64,000 nucleotides of DNA from Eubacterium sp. AM49-13BH. Lineage in GTDB: Bacteria > Bacillota > Clostridia > Lachnospirales > Lachnospiraceae. The notes under the pieces were generated by a model. It had not been told where the DNA came from. It worked only from the letters and a program-made list of their open reading frames with translations, and did not search any database. Position numbers and translations under genes: made by a program. The first letter of the stretch is position 1, and every line of letters starts with the position of its first letter. The stretch spans positions 1-64,000 of the forward strand of contig NZ_QSEK01000014.1 of assembly GCF_003464165.1 (NCBI RefSeq), given 5' to 3'. Positions 36,802 through 44,955 of the stretch are shown piece by piece.

Positions 36802-37673
36802 AAAAATCAGAGGCAATGGATTTATATGAAGGACTTAATGGAATTAGTCCGCAAATGATTGAAGAAGCAGGAAATTACAAGAAAACTGCCAGTGTGGATA
36901 TCAGGTATAAAAAGAGCAATAATGTAAAGAAGATAATTGCAGCAGGTCTTGTGGCAGCGGCGGCTGTTACTGCTGTATTGGGAGTCAGAGGACTGAAGCC
37001 TTCTGTGACAAGAAACGGAAACCAGAGCAGTAATCAGCCAGCATCAGAGCAGGCTGGATTTAAAATTGCTCATGTAATGAATGTGTATGCCGCCGGGCTT
37101 GATGACACATCAGAATGTATTTTTTCTAATGATGAGAAAAATGCTGGTGTATCAGGAGTTGTGGCTGGAATTTCAAGCCAGGTTGGAGATTCATCTGTGA
37201 TGGGACAGGTTATGGCTGGTATAAATGTAACGGGCGAAGATATCTCAAAGATTAAGTATTCTATAATGGAAAATGATTCAGATGTGACATATAATCTGGC
37301 GAGAATGAAAGAGGTTGACAAGGACAGTCCTGAATATCAGACATCTTCTGAAAAATTCAGAAAACAGACGGAGAACGGCTATGCTTATTACATTATTGAA
37401 GATATCGGGGAAGAGTATGAGGAGAACGGCGACAGTCAGAGCGAGGGCATACAGGTTGTAAAGTTTTCAAAGCAGTTAGAAAAAGAATCTTTGTATCAGG
37501 AACGTCAGGTATACAATGAGATGGTTAAAAATATGTATGAAGGACTTACGTTAAGTATAACTGTGACATATGGAGACGGAACAACAGAGATTGTTGATGT
37601 GGGATTCAAAGAAGTCGGTGGTGGCGACAATTCAGGAAAAGTATCAGATAAAGTGGCTGTTTATGTGAAGTGA
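36798..37673 (+). CDS. Membrane protein, probable anti-sigma partner of the ECF factor
   Basis: This 291-residue protein has a short cytoplasmic part (about 1-44, with AMDLYEGLNGISPQMIEEA), one membrane helix (about 46-63) and a ~220-residue extracytoplasmic domain. The layout and 4-bp overlap with the sigma gene are typical of anti-sigma factors. The cytoplasmic segment lacks a recognisable zinc anti-sigma motif (no HxxxCxxC). No known sensor domain is recognised outside. The function is therefore inferred from topology and context. Confidence 0.75.
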   Translation: MKKSEAMDLYEGLNGISPQMIEEAGNYKKTASVDIRYKKSNNVKKIIAAGLVAAAAVTAVLGVRGLKPSVTRNGNQSSNQPASEQAGFKIAHVMNVYAAGLDDTSECIFSNDEKNAGVSGVVAGISSQVGDSSVMGQVMAGINVTGEDISKIKYSIMENDSDVTYNLARMKEVDKDSPEYQTSSEKFRKQTENGYAYYIIEDIGEEYEENGDSQSEGIQVVKFSKQLEKESLYQERQVYNEMVKNMYEGLTLSITVTYGDGTTEIVDVGFKEVGGGDNSGKVSDKVAVYVK

Positions 37674-37712
37674 TGAGTGACAGCGTATTATTAGCAGATC
37701 TTAAACGAAGAG

Positions 37713-37746
37713 AAAGACATGGTGCCGGGTGGAGCCATGTCTTTTT
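37713..37746 (+). terminator. Terminator of the ECF operon
   Basis: AAAGACATGG pairs with CCATGTCTTT around a 12-nt loop, followed by T residues. Confidence 0.85.
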
Positions 37747-37749
37747 GCA

Positions 37750-37784
37750 TAAATAAAGGAAGCCAGATAAATACTGACTTCCTT
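37750..37784 (-). terminator. Terminator downstream of tRNA-Gly copy 1
   Basis: An 11-bp stem with one mismatch (AAGGAAGCCAG / CTGACTTCCTT, 37756-37784) is followed on the minus strand by TTTATTT. It closely resembles the hairpin after tRNA copy 2. Confidence 0.75.
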
Positions 37785-37796
37785 ACAAAATAAAAG

Positions 37797-37868
<72 letters not shown>

Positions 37869-37913
37869 ATAATTAATGTTCTTTAATTAAATTATCTTGT
37901 GAACACAAACAAG

Positions 37914-37942
37914 ATAATACACATAAAACTTTAATCTGTCAA
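37914..37942 (-). promoter_or_regulatory. Promoter of tRNA-Gly copy 1
   Basis: On the minus strand TTGACA (37942-37937) and TATTAT (37919-37914) are separated by 17 bp, about 45 bp before the mature 5' end. Confidence 0.75.
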
Positions 37943-38083
37943 GTGTAAAATTAAAAAAGTTGAATCTATAATGCTATAGATGAGGGGAAACCGACTAAGA
38001 CTGCTAATTATGATGAAATGGTAGGTTTATCAAGAGGAAATTCTGAGGAGAATTAACGAGAATAAAGAAATTGCCTACTAAAC

Positions 38084-38118
38084 AAAAAAGAGGAAGTCAG
38101 TATCTACTGGCTTCCTCT
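38084..38118 (-). terminator. Terminator downstream of tRNA-Gly copy 2
   Basis: GAGGAAGTCAG and CTGGCTTCCTC (38090-38117) form an 11-bp stem, with one G-T pair on the minus strand, followed there by six T. The hairpin is a near copy of the one after copy 1, so tRNA and terminator appear to be duplicated together. Confidence 0.88.
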
Positions 38119-38131
38119 TAAAAAATAAAAG

Positions 38132-38203
<72 letters not shown>

Positions 38204-38216
38204 AAACACAATTAAG

Positions 38217-38245
38217 ATGATAATAGAAAAATAACATTTTGTCAA
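38217..38245 (-). promoter_or_regulatory. Promoter of tRNA-Gly copy 2
   Basis: On the minus strand TTGACA (38245-38240) and TATCAT (38222-38217) are separated by 17 bp, which places the transcript start just ahead of the tRNA 5' end. Confidence 0.7.
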
Positions 38246-38385
38246 CACTTTTTTAGGAAAAATATTTTAAGTTATAATTTCTGAAAAATTAATATATGGG
38301 AAAGGACGTCAGGGATTTCTATTTTTTTGATAATATGGTATACTTTGCATGCTGAGTAGCAGAATTAGAAAGAATGGAGATTATT

Positions 38386-38613
38386 ATGAATCCAGCATCG
38401 ATTATGAAGCTTATGAGTGCCAGGAACAAGTTTCAGAAGAATCATCCGAAGTTCGTGGCATTTCTTAACAGATGTTTTGCAGGAGGTCTTAAGGAAGGAA
38501 CTATAATTGAGATTACAGTTACTAATCCTGGAGAGGCGCCTATAACATCTAATATAAAGGTACAGCAGTCTGACTTAGAGTTGATTGAAGAATTAAAAGA
38601 AATGGGTAGATAG
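38386..38613 (+). CDS. Small conserved-looking protein upstream of trkA
   Basis: ATG 38386 follows TGGAGA at a 6-nt spacing; an in-frame ATG at 38374 overlaps that site. The 75-residue product is MNPASIMKLMSARNKFQKNH followed by a short beta segment (GTIIEITVTNPG) and a helical end. It has no membrane segment. No domain is recognised. It lies 41 bp before trkA and may share its transcript. Confidence 0.7.
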   Translation: MNPASIMKLMSARNKFQKNHPKFVAFLNRCFAGGLKEGTIIEITVTNPGEAPITSNIKVQQSDLELIEELKEMGR

Positions 38614-38654
38614 TTTGCTTCGCAAAACAATGCGAAATAACGAGGAGGATTGGA

Positions 38655-40046
38655 ATGTTTGGGAATGACAAGTCCAGAAAGAACGGACTTAATATTATAG
38701 TTGTAGGTGGCGGTAAGGTTGGTGCCACTCTTGTCGAGAGACTCAGCAGGGAGAACCATGATGTTACTCTTATTGATAAGAACAGGGTTAAGCTTGATGC
38801 CATAACAGGTGCATATGATGTTATGGGAGTTGAGGGCAATGGTGCAAGTTTTACTGTTCAGAAAGAAGCAGGTATTGATTCAGCTGACCTTCTTATATCG
38901 GTAACTGATTCTGATGAGCTGAATCTTTTATGCTGTACACTTGCAAAGAGGGCTGGCAGATGTGAGGCAATTGCAAGAGTAAGAACACCTGAATACAGTC
39001 AGGAGGCTGCATTTTTAAGAGACAGATTAGGTCTGGCAATGATTATTAATCCGGAATTTGAGGCTGCAAGTGAGATAGCACGTTTGCTTTACATGCCGAC
39101 AGCACTTGAGATTGGAACATTCGCACATGGACAGGCAGAGATGATTAAGATAAAAGTCCCTGAGGGTAACCAGATGTGTGGCCATACTCTGGCGGAGATA
39201 TCTAAGGCTTCATCATCTAAGGTTCTTATATGTGCAGTTGAGAGGGATGGAGAGGTGTTCATTCCATCAGGACATTTTATTATAAGGGCAGATGATAAGT
39301 TATCTTTCATTGCATCAAGAAAGAATGCAAGGACATTTCTTGCAAGTGTAGGTTTTCAGACACATCAGGTAAAGAGTACCATGATTGTCGGAGGCGGAAG
39401 AGTTGCATATTATCTTGCAAAACAGCTTCTTAACATGGGAATTGATGTAAAGATTATTGAGAATGACAAGGAACGCGCGTTAAAGTTAAGCGAGGAGCTT
39501 CCGGGAGCCATCATTATCAATGGGGATGGTACTGACGAGAGCCTTTTAAGAGAAGAGGGGATTGAGTATGTGGAGAGCTTTGTTCCTCTTACAGGTATTG
39601 ATGAAGAGAATGTAATGCTTACTCTGTATGCAAGAAAAGTATCTGAAGCCAAATGTATCACTAAGATTACAAGAATGGGATTCAGTAGTGTTATTGACAG
39701 CCTTGATTTAGGAAGTGTTATATATCCAAGGTATATAACCTCAGAAGCAATTATTGCATATGTAAGAGCTAAGAAGGAGTCTATGGGAAGCAATAACATA
39801 CAGACCTTGTATCATTTATTTGACCAGAAGGCAGAAGCTATAGAGTTTAACATTGATAAGGAATCAGGAGTTACGGGCAAGCAGCTTATGAAACTTAAAC
39901 TGAAGGATAATCTGCTTATAGCACTTATTAACCGTAATGGTAAGATTATTATTCCAAGTGGTACTGACAGTCTCATGGTTGGAGATACTGTGGTTATTGT
40001 AACAACTCACACAGGATTTGATGCGATAACTGATATTCTTGGATAG
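38655..40046 (+). CDS. trkA: Trk potassium uptake regulatory protein TrkA
   Basis: This 463-residue cytoplasmic protein has two repeats of an NAD-binding RCK-N domain (IIVVGGGKVGATLVERLS near residue 14; MIVGGGRVAYYLAKQLL near residue 242) and RCK-C/TrkA-C domains after each. It gates the TrkH potassium channel. The ribosome binding site is CGAGGAGG. The next gene, trkH, begins about 20 bp after this one. Confidence 0.95.
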   Translation: MFGNDKSRKNGLNIIVVGGGKVGATLVERLSRENHDVTLIDKNRVKLDAITGAYDVMGVEGNGASFTVQKEAGIDSADLLISVTDSDELNLLCCTLAKRAGRCEAIARVRTPEYSQEAAFLRDRLGLAMIINPEFEAASEIARLLYMPTALEIGTFAHGQAEMIKIKVPEGNQMCGHTLAEISKASSSKVLICAVERDGEVFIPSGHFIIRADDKLSFIASRKNARTFLASVGFQTHQVKSTMIVGGGRVAYYLAKQLLNMGIDVKIIENDKERALKLSEELPGAIIINGDGTDESLLREEGIEYVESFVPLTGIDEENVMLTLYARKVSEAKCITKITRMGFSSVIDSLDLGSVIYPRYITSEAIIAYVRAKKESMGSNNIQTLYHLFDQKAEAIEFNIDKESGVTGKQLMKLKLKDNLLIALINRNGKIIIPSGTDSLMVGDTVVIVTTHTGFDAITDILG

Positions 40047-40065
40047 GAAAGGCTGGAATATTGAT

Positions 40066-41552
40066 ATGAACAGTTCTATAGTTAGATATATTCTTGGACA
40101 TGTTTTAAAGATAGAAGCAGCACTTATGGTCATTCCTGTGGTTGTTGGCATTATATACAGAGAACAGGCAACATCTGCATTCTTGATAACAATTGCATTA
40201 TGTGCTGTATGTGGAATTCTTATGACAATTAAAAAGCCTGCCAATACAGTTTTTTATCTGAAGGAGGGGTGTGTTACAACTGCACTCAGCTGGATTCTTA
40301 TGAGTATATTTGGCTGTCTGCCTTTTTTTATAAGCAGGGAAATTCCTTCATTTACAGATGCACTTTTTGAGACAATATCAGGATTTACAACAACAGGAGC
40401 AAGTATATTAAGTGAAGTTGAAGGGCTGTCTCAGAGCATTATGTTCTGGAGATGCTTTACTCACTGGATTGGTGGTATGGGAGTTCTGGTATTTCTGCTT
40501 GCAGTAATACCTCTTACAGGTGGCTCTAATATCAATCTTATGAAAGCAGAGAGTCCGGGACCATCAGTGGGAAAACTTGTCCCTAAGATCAGATATACAG
40601 CAAGAATACTGTATATTATATATTTTGGGATGACTGTACTTCAGACGGTTCTTCTTCTTTTGGAGGAATGACATTCCTTGATGCACTTAATACAGCAATG
40701 GGAACAGCCGGAACAGGTGGATTTGGTATCAGGAATGACAGCTTTACAAGCTTTTCACCTTATATCCAGTGGGTTGTAACCATATTTATGATATTGTTTG
40801 GAGTTAATTTCAACGCATATTATCTTATTGTTCTAAGACAGTTTAAGAAGGCTGTTAAAGTAGAAGAAGTGAGATGTTATTTCGGAATTATCCTTGCGGC
40901 AACAGCAATTATATTTGTTAATATATACAGAAGTGTAGGTGCTGTTGAACTCACACTGAGACAGTCAATGTTTCAGGTTGCATCTATTATAACGACAACC
41001 GGATTTTCATCAGTAGATTTCGATATGTGGCCGTCACTGTCCAAGTCGGTGCTTGTTGTGCTGATGTTTGTGGGAGCATGTGCCGGAAGTACAGGTGGCG
41101 GAATTAAGGTTTCAAGGTTTATAATAGGGGTAAAGACAATATTCAGAGAGATTCAGTCATATATTCATCCTAAGAGTGTTAAGGTGATTAAGACAGAAGG
41201 AAAGCCTGTTGATAGTGAAACGTGCAGGTCTGTGAGTATATATTTCATAACATTTATGATGATATTCACAGCATCCTTACTGCTTATTTCTATTGAAGGC
41301 AAGGATATTGTGACGAATTTCACAGCAGTAGCCGCGACTATTAATAATATAGGTCCGGGTCTTTCGGCTGTCGGACCGACACAGAATTTTGGAAGTTATT
41401 CTGATTTCAGCAAATATGTACTGATGTTTGATATGCTTGCCGGTCGACTGGAGTTATTTCCACTGATAATTCTGTTTACACCTTCAATATGGAAGGATCT
41501 TGTAACCAAGAAGGTTTCTGAAAGGAAAATGCGTAGAATAAGAAGGGGTTAA
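40066..41552 (+). pseudogene. trkH: Potassium uptake membrane protein TrkH, interrupted by a one-base frameshift
   Basis: Two frames together give a full ~495-residue TrkH. The first, 40066-40671, holds the first pore loop (FETISGFTTTGASIL) and THWIGGMGVLVF. The second continues from about 40659 to 41552 with GTAGTGGFGI, ITTTGFSSVDF and CAGSTGGGIKVSRF. At 40656-40668 the first frame reads LLLLEE and stops, while the other frame reads LFGGMTFLDA, the expected continuation. One T is missing from a T run (four present at 40658-40661). The four-base ATGA overlap of the two frames is therefore an accident. With typA this is the second single-T loss in the window, so an indel error is as likely as true loss. 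The start ATG 40066 is preferred to TTG 40039, which lies inside trkA. Confidence 0.87.
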
Positions 41553-41554
41553 GT

Positions 41555-42652
41555 ATGAGTAATGTATCTGATTATTTGAAATGGAGAGGTGACCTTGATT
41601 TTAGCCAGGCGCCATTTAATGACGTGGACAATTTAATACTTGCGCAGATTGCATATGTTGATTTTACTGATATTGTACCGGCACCGGGAAGTATTGAGAC
41701 TATTACAATTGCGGAAGCGGCAGACACATTTTTTGATACCCATGATGAGAAGGAGATTAAGAAATGCAAATCTTTCATAGGAAAAGCTCCGTATCTTTTA
41801 AGGGAGGCAGCAGCAACAAAAAGATTTGGCTCACTTATACTTACTAATTATGTTGATTATGTCGATGGCGGCAAAGAAGAACAGTTTGCGGCATTTCATG
41901 TAAGAATTGATAACAGACTTACGTATATTGCTTTCAGGGGAACTGATGATACACTTGTAGGCTGGAAAGAGGACTTTAACATGAGCTTCCTATCACCTGT
42001 TCCATCGCAGAAGGATGCAGTAAGATATATTGACACAACCGTGCAGCGTTCAGAAGGAAAGCTGATTCTTGGAGGACATTCCAAAGGTGGTAATCTGGCG
42101 GTATATGCATCAGTCTTTGCAAGACCATCAGTTAAGAAAAGAATTATTACTGTTTATAATAATGATGGTCCGGGATTTGACAGTAATTTTGTAAAGCATC
42201 CGGATTATCTGGCAATTCTGCCAAGGATTAAGAGTATTGTTCCTTATTGTTCAGTTGTTGGAATGCTTCTTAATCACGATGGAGATTATGAGGTTGTAAA
42301 GAGCAGTCAGTCAGGTCTCATGCAGCATGATTCTATGTCATGGCAGGTTATAGGACCAGATTTTGAGACTGAGCAGGATTTAAGCCCTAAGAGTAAAAGG
42401 TTAAATACAGCACTGAGTGCATGGATAGACGGACTTACAAGAGAACAGAGAGCAGAATTCGTAGATACATTATTTTCACTGGTAACTGCAAGTGGTGCAA
42501 AGAACCTTTCAGAGATAAGTACAGTCAGGTTTAAGAATGTTAATGCGGTTCTTAAGTCTTTCAGGAAACTTGACAAATCAGAACGTGCGATGATACTTAA
42601 GATATTTGCTTCGCTTACAGGTGAGATTGGAAAAGCCTATAAGAACAACTAG
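41555..42652 (+). CDS. DUF2974 alpha/beta-hydrolase
   Basis: This 365-residue cytoplasmic protein has a lipase-like nucleophile elbow (GGHSKGGNLAVYAS) and the conserved NNDGPGFD segment of the DUF2974/Mbeg1-like family. Its substrate is unknown. The ribosome binding site is AAGGGGT. It starts 2 bp after trkH, so it is in the same operon. Confidence 0.88.
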   Translation: MSNVSDYLKWRGDLDFSQAPFNDVDNLILAQIAYVDFTDIVPAPGSIETITIAEAADTFFDTHDEKEIKKCKSFIGKAPYLLREAAATKRFGSLILTNYVDYVDGGKEEQFAAFHVRIDNRLTYIAFRGTDDTLVGWKEDFNMSFLSPVPSQKDAVRYIDTTVQRSEGKLILGGHSKGGNLAVYASVFARPSVKKRIITVYNNDGPGFDSNFVKHPDYLAILPRIKSIVPYCSVVGMLLNHDGDYEVVKSSQSGLMQHDSMSWQVIGPDFETEQDLSPKSKRLNTALSAWIDGLTREQRAEFVDTLFSLVTASGAKNLSEISTVRFKNVNAVLKSFRKLDKSERAMILKIFASLTGEIGKAYKNN

Positions 42653-42666
42653 TAAGGAGATAAAGA

Positions 42667-42822
42667 ATGGGACAGGTTATATCGGCAGGAATATTGTTAG
42701 TTGTGGTTGTTGCCATATACATTGCAGTTTCATATAAGCATGAAAAAAGCGGTCTTGGGAAGGGCTGTGATGGTAATTGTGGTTCATGCGGACTTAGAAG
42801 CTGTAAGACAGATAAGAAATAG
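42667..42822 (+). CDS. FeoB-associated-type Cys-rich membrane protein
   Basis: A 51-codon gene lies between the DUF2974 and XRE genes, with the ribosome binding site AAGGAGA. The product has one N-terminal membrane helix (about 4-24) and a Cys-rich tail (CDGNCGSCGLRSC). This matches the small FeoB-associated Cys-rich family. No feoB is present here, so the association is by family only. Confidence 0.78.
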   Translation: MGQVISAGILLVVVVAIYIAVSYKHEKSGLGKGCDGNCGSCGLRSCKTDKK

Positions 42823-42840
42823 TACTTTACGGAGGATTGA

Positions 42841-43563
42841 ATGAGCAATACTTGTGACAGGCTGAAGCAATGCCGTGTTAAGAGAGGATTATCAAGGGTA
42901 GAAGTAGCAGAAATGTTACATATAAGTCCTGATTATCTTGCCCGAGTTGAAACAGGAACTCAGCCTGTTACATACAGGATGATAGAAAGAATAAACAGAT
43001 ATACAGACTGGAATTCAGATTACATCCTGCACGAAATTGACAATACCAATCCTTTTCTGGATATGTATATGACATGCCCGGATAAGAGAAAGAAAGTTTT
43101 TATAAGAAATGCTCTCTGTCTGTTTGACAGTATGCTTCAATTTGGGTATAAAGATGAAAGAAAAGTGGGATATTACCACAGAATGATACTTGAAATTGTC
43201 AATGGTATGGAATTGGATGTACCTGACAATGTACGTATAGGATATACGCTTACAGAGTTAAGACGGATTCTTGATATGGACAAGCATATGATGGCTCAGG
43301 CTGTTGGTATGACAGACAGAAGTTTTTGCTCATTAGAGAACGGATTATCAAAGCCGGATGTCGGGGTACTGCAGATAATATATACGATATACGGCTTTAA
43401 TATAAAATATTTTATAAGCCGTAATCCGCTTGAATGTGAAGCTATAAGCAATATATACAGGGGTTTTGATGAGCCTTTAAGAGATTTTATTATGAGACGC
43501 ATCAGGGACGATTATGATGAAATAATAATTATGAGAGGCCGGACGTATGGTAGAGATATATAG
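42841..43563 (+). CDS. XRE-type regulator with two helix-turn-helix segments
   Basis: This 240-residue protein has an N-terminal XRE domain (about 6-60; CRVKRGLSRVEVAEMLHISP) and a second XRE-like segment near 140-195 (ELRRILDMDKHMMAQAVGMT, then SLENGLSKPDV). It overlaps corA by 17 bp and is thus transcribed with it. Targets are unknown; control of the ion-transport operon is a plausible inference. Confidence 0.82.
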   Translation: MSNTCDRLKQCRVKRGLSRVEVAEMLHISPDYLARVETGTQPVTYRMIERINRYTDWNSDYILHEIDNTNPFLDMYMTCPDKRKKVFIRNALCLFDSMLQFGYKDERKVGYYHRMILEIVNGMELDVPDNVRIGYTLTELRRILDMDKHMMAQAVGMTDRSFCSLENGLSKPDVGVLQIIYTIYGFNIKYFISRNPLECEAISNIYRGFDEPLRDFIMRRIRDDYDEIIIMRGRTYGRDI

Positions 43564-44488
43564 AACAGACCAACAGGTTTTAAGTACGCTGGATGATATT
43601 CAGGAAGGCTGTTGGATTAATATGGTTGATCCAACTAACAAGGAAATTGAGCAGATAGCAAAACGCTTCGAGATAGAGCCGGAAGATATAGCATCCGCAC
43701 TGGATGAAGAAGAAAGTTCACGTATTAGTCTTGAAGATGGATATACTGTTATACTTGTGGATATTCCTACACCTGAGGTAAGACATGAAAAGAAAATGTA
43801 TACAACAATTCCTCTTGGTATAATCCTTAAAAGTGAAGCAATAATTACAGTGTGTAAGATTGACACACCAATTATTAATTATTTTGTAAGGAATAAGGTA
43901 AAAGAATTCAGTACTAAGAAAAAAATGCGTTTTATATATCAGATGCTTTTCCGTTCAGCATTTGTATATCAGGCTAATCTTCGTCTTATTGATAAGAAGA
44001 GAATAGAGATAGAAGAACGTGTTGATGGAGATACATCAGATACAGATCTTATTGAGCTTCATGAGCTGGAATCTACGCTAGTCTATTTTGCAACATCTCT
44101 TCGAGCTAACAGTATTGTGTTAGAAAGACTCAGAAGATATAAAAGACTTGAGCAGTATCCGGAGGATATGGAGCTTCTGGAAGATGTAATGGTCGAGTAC
44201 CAGCAGGCTATAGAAATGACTACGATATACAGGGATGTCATTGATGGTACAAGGGAACTGATGTCATCAGTAATTGACAGTAAGCTGAATAATGTAATGA
44301 AATATCTTACTTCAATTACAATTGTAATGGCTATTCCGACAATAATATCAGGCATATATGGAATGAATGTCGGGGAAGAATGGATGCCGTTTGCAAAGAC
44401 CCCATTTGGTTTCGAGATAATAAGTGGCATAATGCTTATTATATGCATCATAGTACTGTGGGTATTAAGAAAAAAGAAGATGCTATAA
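43547..44488 (+). CDS. CorA-like divalent cation transporter
   Basis: This 313-residue protein has a large cytoplasmic N-terminal domain and two C-terminal membrane helices. The pore motif YGMNVG lies at the end of the first helix. It forms a pentameric Mg2+/Co2+ channel in the family. It ends the potassium/magnesium gene run; a long terminator follows. Confidence 0.93.
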   Translation: MVEIYRTDQQVLSTLDDIQEGCWINMVDPTNKEIEQIAKRFEIEPEDIASALDEEESSRISLEDGYTVILVDIPTPEVRHEKKMYTTIPLGIILKSEAIITVCKIDTPIINYFVRNKVKEFSTKKKMRFIYQMLFRSAFVYQANLRLIDKKRIEIEERVDGDTSDTDLIELHELESTLVYFATSLRANSIVLERLRRYKRLEQYPEDMELLEDVMVEYQQAIEMTTIYRDVIDGTRELMSSVIDSKLNNVMKYLTSITIVMAIPTIISGIYGMNVGEEWMPFAKTPFGFEIISGIMLIICIIVLWVLRKKKML

Positions 44489-44551
44489 AAATGCAGTGTC
44501 TGTATTGAATCTGGTGATTACCAGTTCTGTATACAGACACTGCATTTTTTG
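44489..44551 (+). terminator. Long terminator hairpin after corA
   Basis: The outer stem AAAATGCAGTGTCTGTAT pairs with its complement at 44529-44548. An inner CTGGTGATTACCAG hairpin fills the loop, and a T run follows. It can also serve the converging small minus-strand gene. Confidence 0.88.
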
Positions 44552-44556
44552 GATGA

Positions 44557-44718
44557 TTATTTGTAAATTTCCTGCCAGCGCGATACCATCTCTAAAGCTT
44601 CATTCTCAGATGATACCTTTGTAACTATAACCCCATCAAGATAAATTTCGTACACAGGGAACTTCTTGGTCATATTGCCATGATTGACCTCGACTCTGTT
44701 ATACTTTACGCGTTCCAT
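44557..44718 (-). CDS. 53-residue basic small protein
   Basis: On the minus strand ATG 44718-44716 follows GAGGAGGTTTTCTA, a strong ribosome binding site, and 53 codons run to TAA. The product starts MERVKYNRVEVNHGNMTKKF and has no membrane segment. Its convergence on the corA terminator and good start support a real gene. No family is recognised. Confidence 0.65.
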   Translation of the reverse strand: MERVKYNRVEVNHGNMTKKFPVYEIYLDGVIVTKVSSENEALEMVSRWQEIYK

Positions 44719-44770
44719 TAGAAAACCTCCTCATATTTAATAATAGTGCTTCAAGCTAAAATCAACAATA

Positions 44771-44846
44771 TGTTGTATTATATCACGATGTACAACAAAA
44801 TGAAATACTATATTTGGTATTAGTACTAAAGTACCAAAAAATTAGG
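44771..44846. promoter_or_regulatory. Two inverted repeats between the small minus gene and the GGDEF gene
   Basis: TGTTGTA (44771-44777) and TACAACA (44791-44797) form a 7-bp inverted repeat with a 13-bp spacer. TTTGGTA (44813-44819) and TACCAAA (44832-44838) form another, with AGTACT inside. They sit in the divergent control region (44719-44955) and may be operators. No regulator can be named. Confidence 0.45.
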
Positions 44847-44955
44847 AGGAGTGCTTCAGAATACTTGTAAAATTGTAATATATATAATATAATTTTACTA
44901 TTGAAATCCGGAATTAGTTATCGATAATTAATAATAAATAGCATGAGGTACCAAC

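Noticed and set aside
40656-40671. Programmed frameshift in trkH
   Set aside because: There is a T run, but no clear slippery heptamer with a downstream structure, and TrkH families do not use frameshifting. A base loss or a data error is simpler.
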